NCBI RefSeq assembly: GCF_013141765.1
Contig: NZ_WHOD01000106.1
Location: 1-64,000, forward strand
DNA from: Paenibacillus foliorum
GTDB taxonomy: Bacteria; Bacillota; Bacilli; Paenibacillales; NBRC-103111
Direction of reading: 5' to 3'
DNA length: 64,000 bases
Every line of letters starts with the position of its first letter. Position 1 is the first letter of the stretch. The notes under the pieces were generated by a model, which worked only from the letters and a program-made list of their open reading frames with translations, had not been told where the DNA came from and did no database searches. A program made the position numbers and the translations under genes. Shown here in pieces: positions 63,045-64,000 of the stretch.

Positions 63045-64000
63045 TTATGCGCCATCTAACGTTGCTTCCGCCTGCTGCCGCTCCCATTGTTCGCGGTACC
63101 AACCGCCTTGGGCCAGCAGCTCCTCATGCATCCCTTCCTCAACAATACAGCCGTCATCCATCACGACAATATGCTCAGCATGCTGCACCGCCGACAAACG
63201 ATGCGAGACAATTAACGTTGTTTTGCCAGCACGGGAACGCCGAATATTCGAGATGATTTCTGCTTCTGTTTTTGCATCTACCGCCGATAGAGCGTCATCA
63301 AGAATCAAGATTTGCGGATTCCCAAGCAACGCGCGAGCAATAGATACTCTCTGCTTCTGACCGCCAGAAAGGGCAACACCCTTCTCACCTACAAGCGTCT
63401 CCAAGCCCTGTGGCAAAAACTCAAGATCTTTCCGGAAGGCGGAGCATTCAATAGCTTCCTCCAATGCTTGCTCATCTTTGGAAAATAATATATTTTCCCG
63501 AACTGTGCGGGAAAACAGGAAAGGGCTTTGCGGCACATAGCCGATCCATCCTTTCAAATCATCGAAAGCAATAGCTTCGAGCGGTTGTCCTGAGATGGAT
63601 ATCTGCCCTTCTCCTTTCGGATACTCGCGAAGCAGCTGCTTTATTAGCGTCGTTTTACCACTACCCGTTCTCCCAACTATACCTAGTGTTTGACCGCGGA
63701 GTAAGTAAAGATTCAACTCACTTAAATTTTTAACCTCCGAAGACGGATACTGGAAGGTCACATTATTGAACTCTATCGAACCATGCTCAGCGATCCTGAT
63801 TGCATTCGTTGACTCTTCCACATCAGCCTTATAGGATAGTGTTTCGTTTACTCGATCGAGCGACGCATTACCTCGCTGCATAATGTTAATGAGCTCTCCA
63901 ATCGCGAACATCGGCCAAATCAGCATCCCAAGATACACATTGAAAGTAACGAGTCCTCCTACGGTCAATTCATTATGGAACACCAGATAGGCACCGTATA
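63045..64000 (-). CDS. ABC exporter subunit with degenerate ATPase site, cut by the window edge (YheI-like)
   Basis: The C-terminal 318 or more residues of a membrane-ATPase fusion; the frame runs open past 64000, so the N-terminal membrane domain lies outside. Visible are the last membrane segment (VGGLVTFNVYLGMLIWPMFA), Walker A GRTGSGKTTL, signature LSGGQKQRVSIARALL, and Walker B ILILDDALSAVD in which the catalytic Glu is Asp. That substitution marks the degenerate nucleotide site of a heterodimer. It precedes the consensus-site partner by 88 bp. Confidence 0.88.
   Translation of the reverse strand, partial: YGAYLVFHNELTVGGLVTFNVYLGMLIWPMFAIGELINIMQRGNASLDRVNETLSYKADVEESTNAIRIAEHGSIEFNNVTFQYPSSEVKNLSELNLYLLRGQTLGIVGRTGSGKTTLIKQLLREYPKGEGQISISGQPLEAIAFDDLKGWIGYVPQSPFLFSRTVRENILFSKDEQALEEAIECSAFRKDLEFLPQGLETLVGEKGVALSGGQKQRVSIARALLGNPQILILDDALSAVDAKTEAEIISNIRRSRAGKTTLIVSHRLSAVQHAEHIVVMDDGCIVEEGMHEELLAQGGWYREQWERQQAEATLDGA

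Noticed and set aside
1..64000. CRISPR arrays, phage, integrases, transposases and rRNA operons.
   Set aside because: None seen: no regularly spaced direct repeats other than the coding minisatellite, and no protein with recombinase or transposase motifs.

Overview
The window reads as chromosome of a spore-forming, low-to-mid GC Bacillota, most like Paenibacillaceae. The evidence is gene content: spore photoproduct lyase, a complete GerA/GerB/GerC-type germination operon, a YesM/YesN-type sensor/AraC-regulator pair beside a carbohydrate ABC importer, a YheH/YheI-like heterodimeric exporter, strong AGGAGG ribosome binding sites, and T-box, Zur-like, FapR-like and preQ1-type control sites. No phage, insertion sequence, CRISPR array, rRNA or convincing tRNA was seen. 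It looks like core and niche-adaptation chromosome, not a mobile island.

Layout. 0-5 kb: mntR, splB, ccdA, then a zinc ABC importer operon (znuA-znuC-znuB, minus strand) whose promoter is flanked by two Zur-like boxes. 5-13.6 kb: a Gfo/Idh/MocA oxidoreductase, metG with a T-box leader, yidD, an inositol-monophosphatase-like gene, an FHA-winged-helix regulator next to a murA with Asp in place of the catalytic Cys, a Nudix gene, and a nucleotidyltransferase-like gene broken by one TAG codon. 14-24.2 kb: a polysaccharide-use locus on the minus strand (two permeases, binding lipoprotein, histidine kinase, response regulator, heparinase II/III-like protein, GH88 hydrolase). 24.5-34.4 kb: four aldo/keto reductases and one SDR around a Tet(M)-like ribosomal-protection GTPase and a secreted phosphodiester-glycosidase-like protein. 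34.6-37 kb: an ECF sigma factor with two downstream membrane proteins that are probably its anti-sigma module. 37.2-39.5 kb: fabH-fabF behind a FapR-like operator. 40.1-41.4 kb: msrAB and a YciI-like gene. 41.6-45.3 kb: the ger operon. 45.3-46.1 kb: a queuosine-precursor transporter with a preQ1-I-like leader. 46.9-51.0 kb: a little-known five-gene surface cluster (metallophosphoesterase lipoprotein, two membrane proteins, a pseudo-phosphoesterase, a lipoprotein). 51.1-60.7 kb: a PilZ protein, divergent LysR/dapA-like pair, EcsC-like protein with a 45-bp coding minisatellite, AbrB-family membrane protein, divergent Gfo/Idh and AraC genes, aminopeptidase T and ndk. 60.8-64 kb: a two-subunit ABC exporter, the second gene cut by the window edge.

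The most unusual signal is at DNA level. Inside the pseudo-phosphoesterase gene, about 520 bp (49629-50149) is a nearly unbroken chain of inverted repeats with arms up to 16 bp, in an open frame and much richer in GC than its neighbours. A smaller chain of the same kind lies in the metG region that encodes a variable linker (6871-6923). Two intergenic copies of a dispersed repeat (about 13.8 and 39.8 kb, opposite orientations), a 119-bp structured element with a 10-bp closing stem (58762-58880), and the protein-coding minisatellite add to a picture of hairpin-rich repeats in dispensable sequence. The five-gene 46.9-51.0 kb cluster is the best candidate here for an undescribed gene system.
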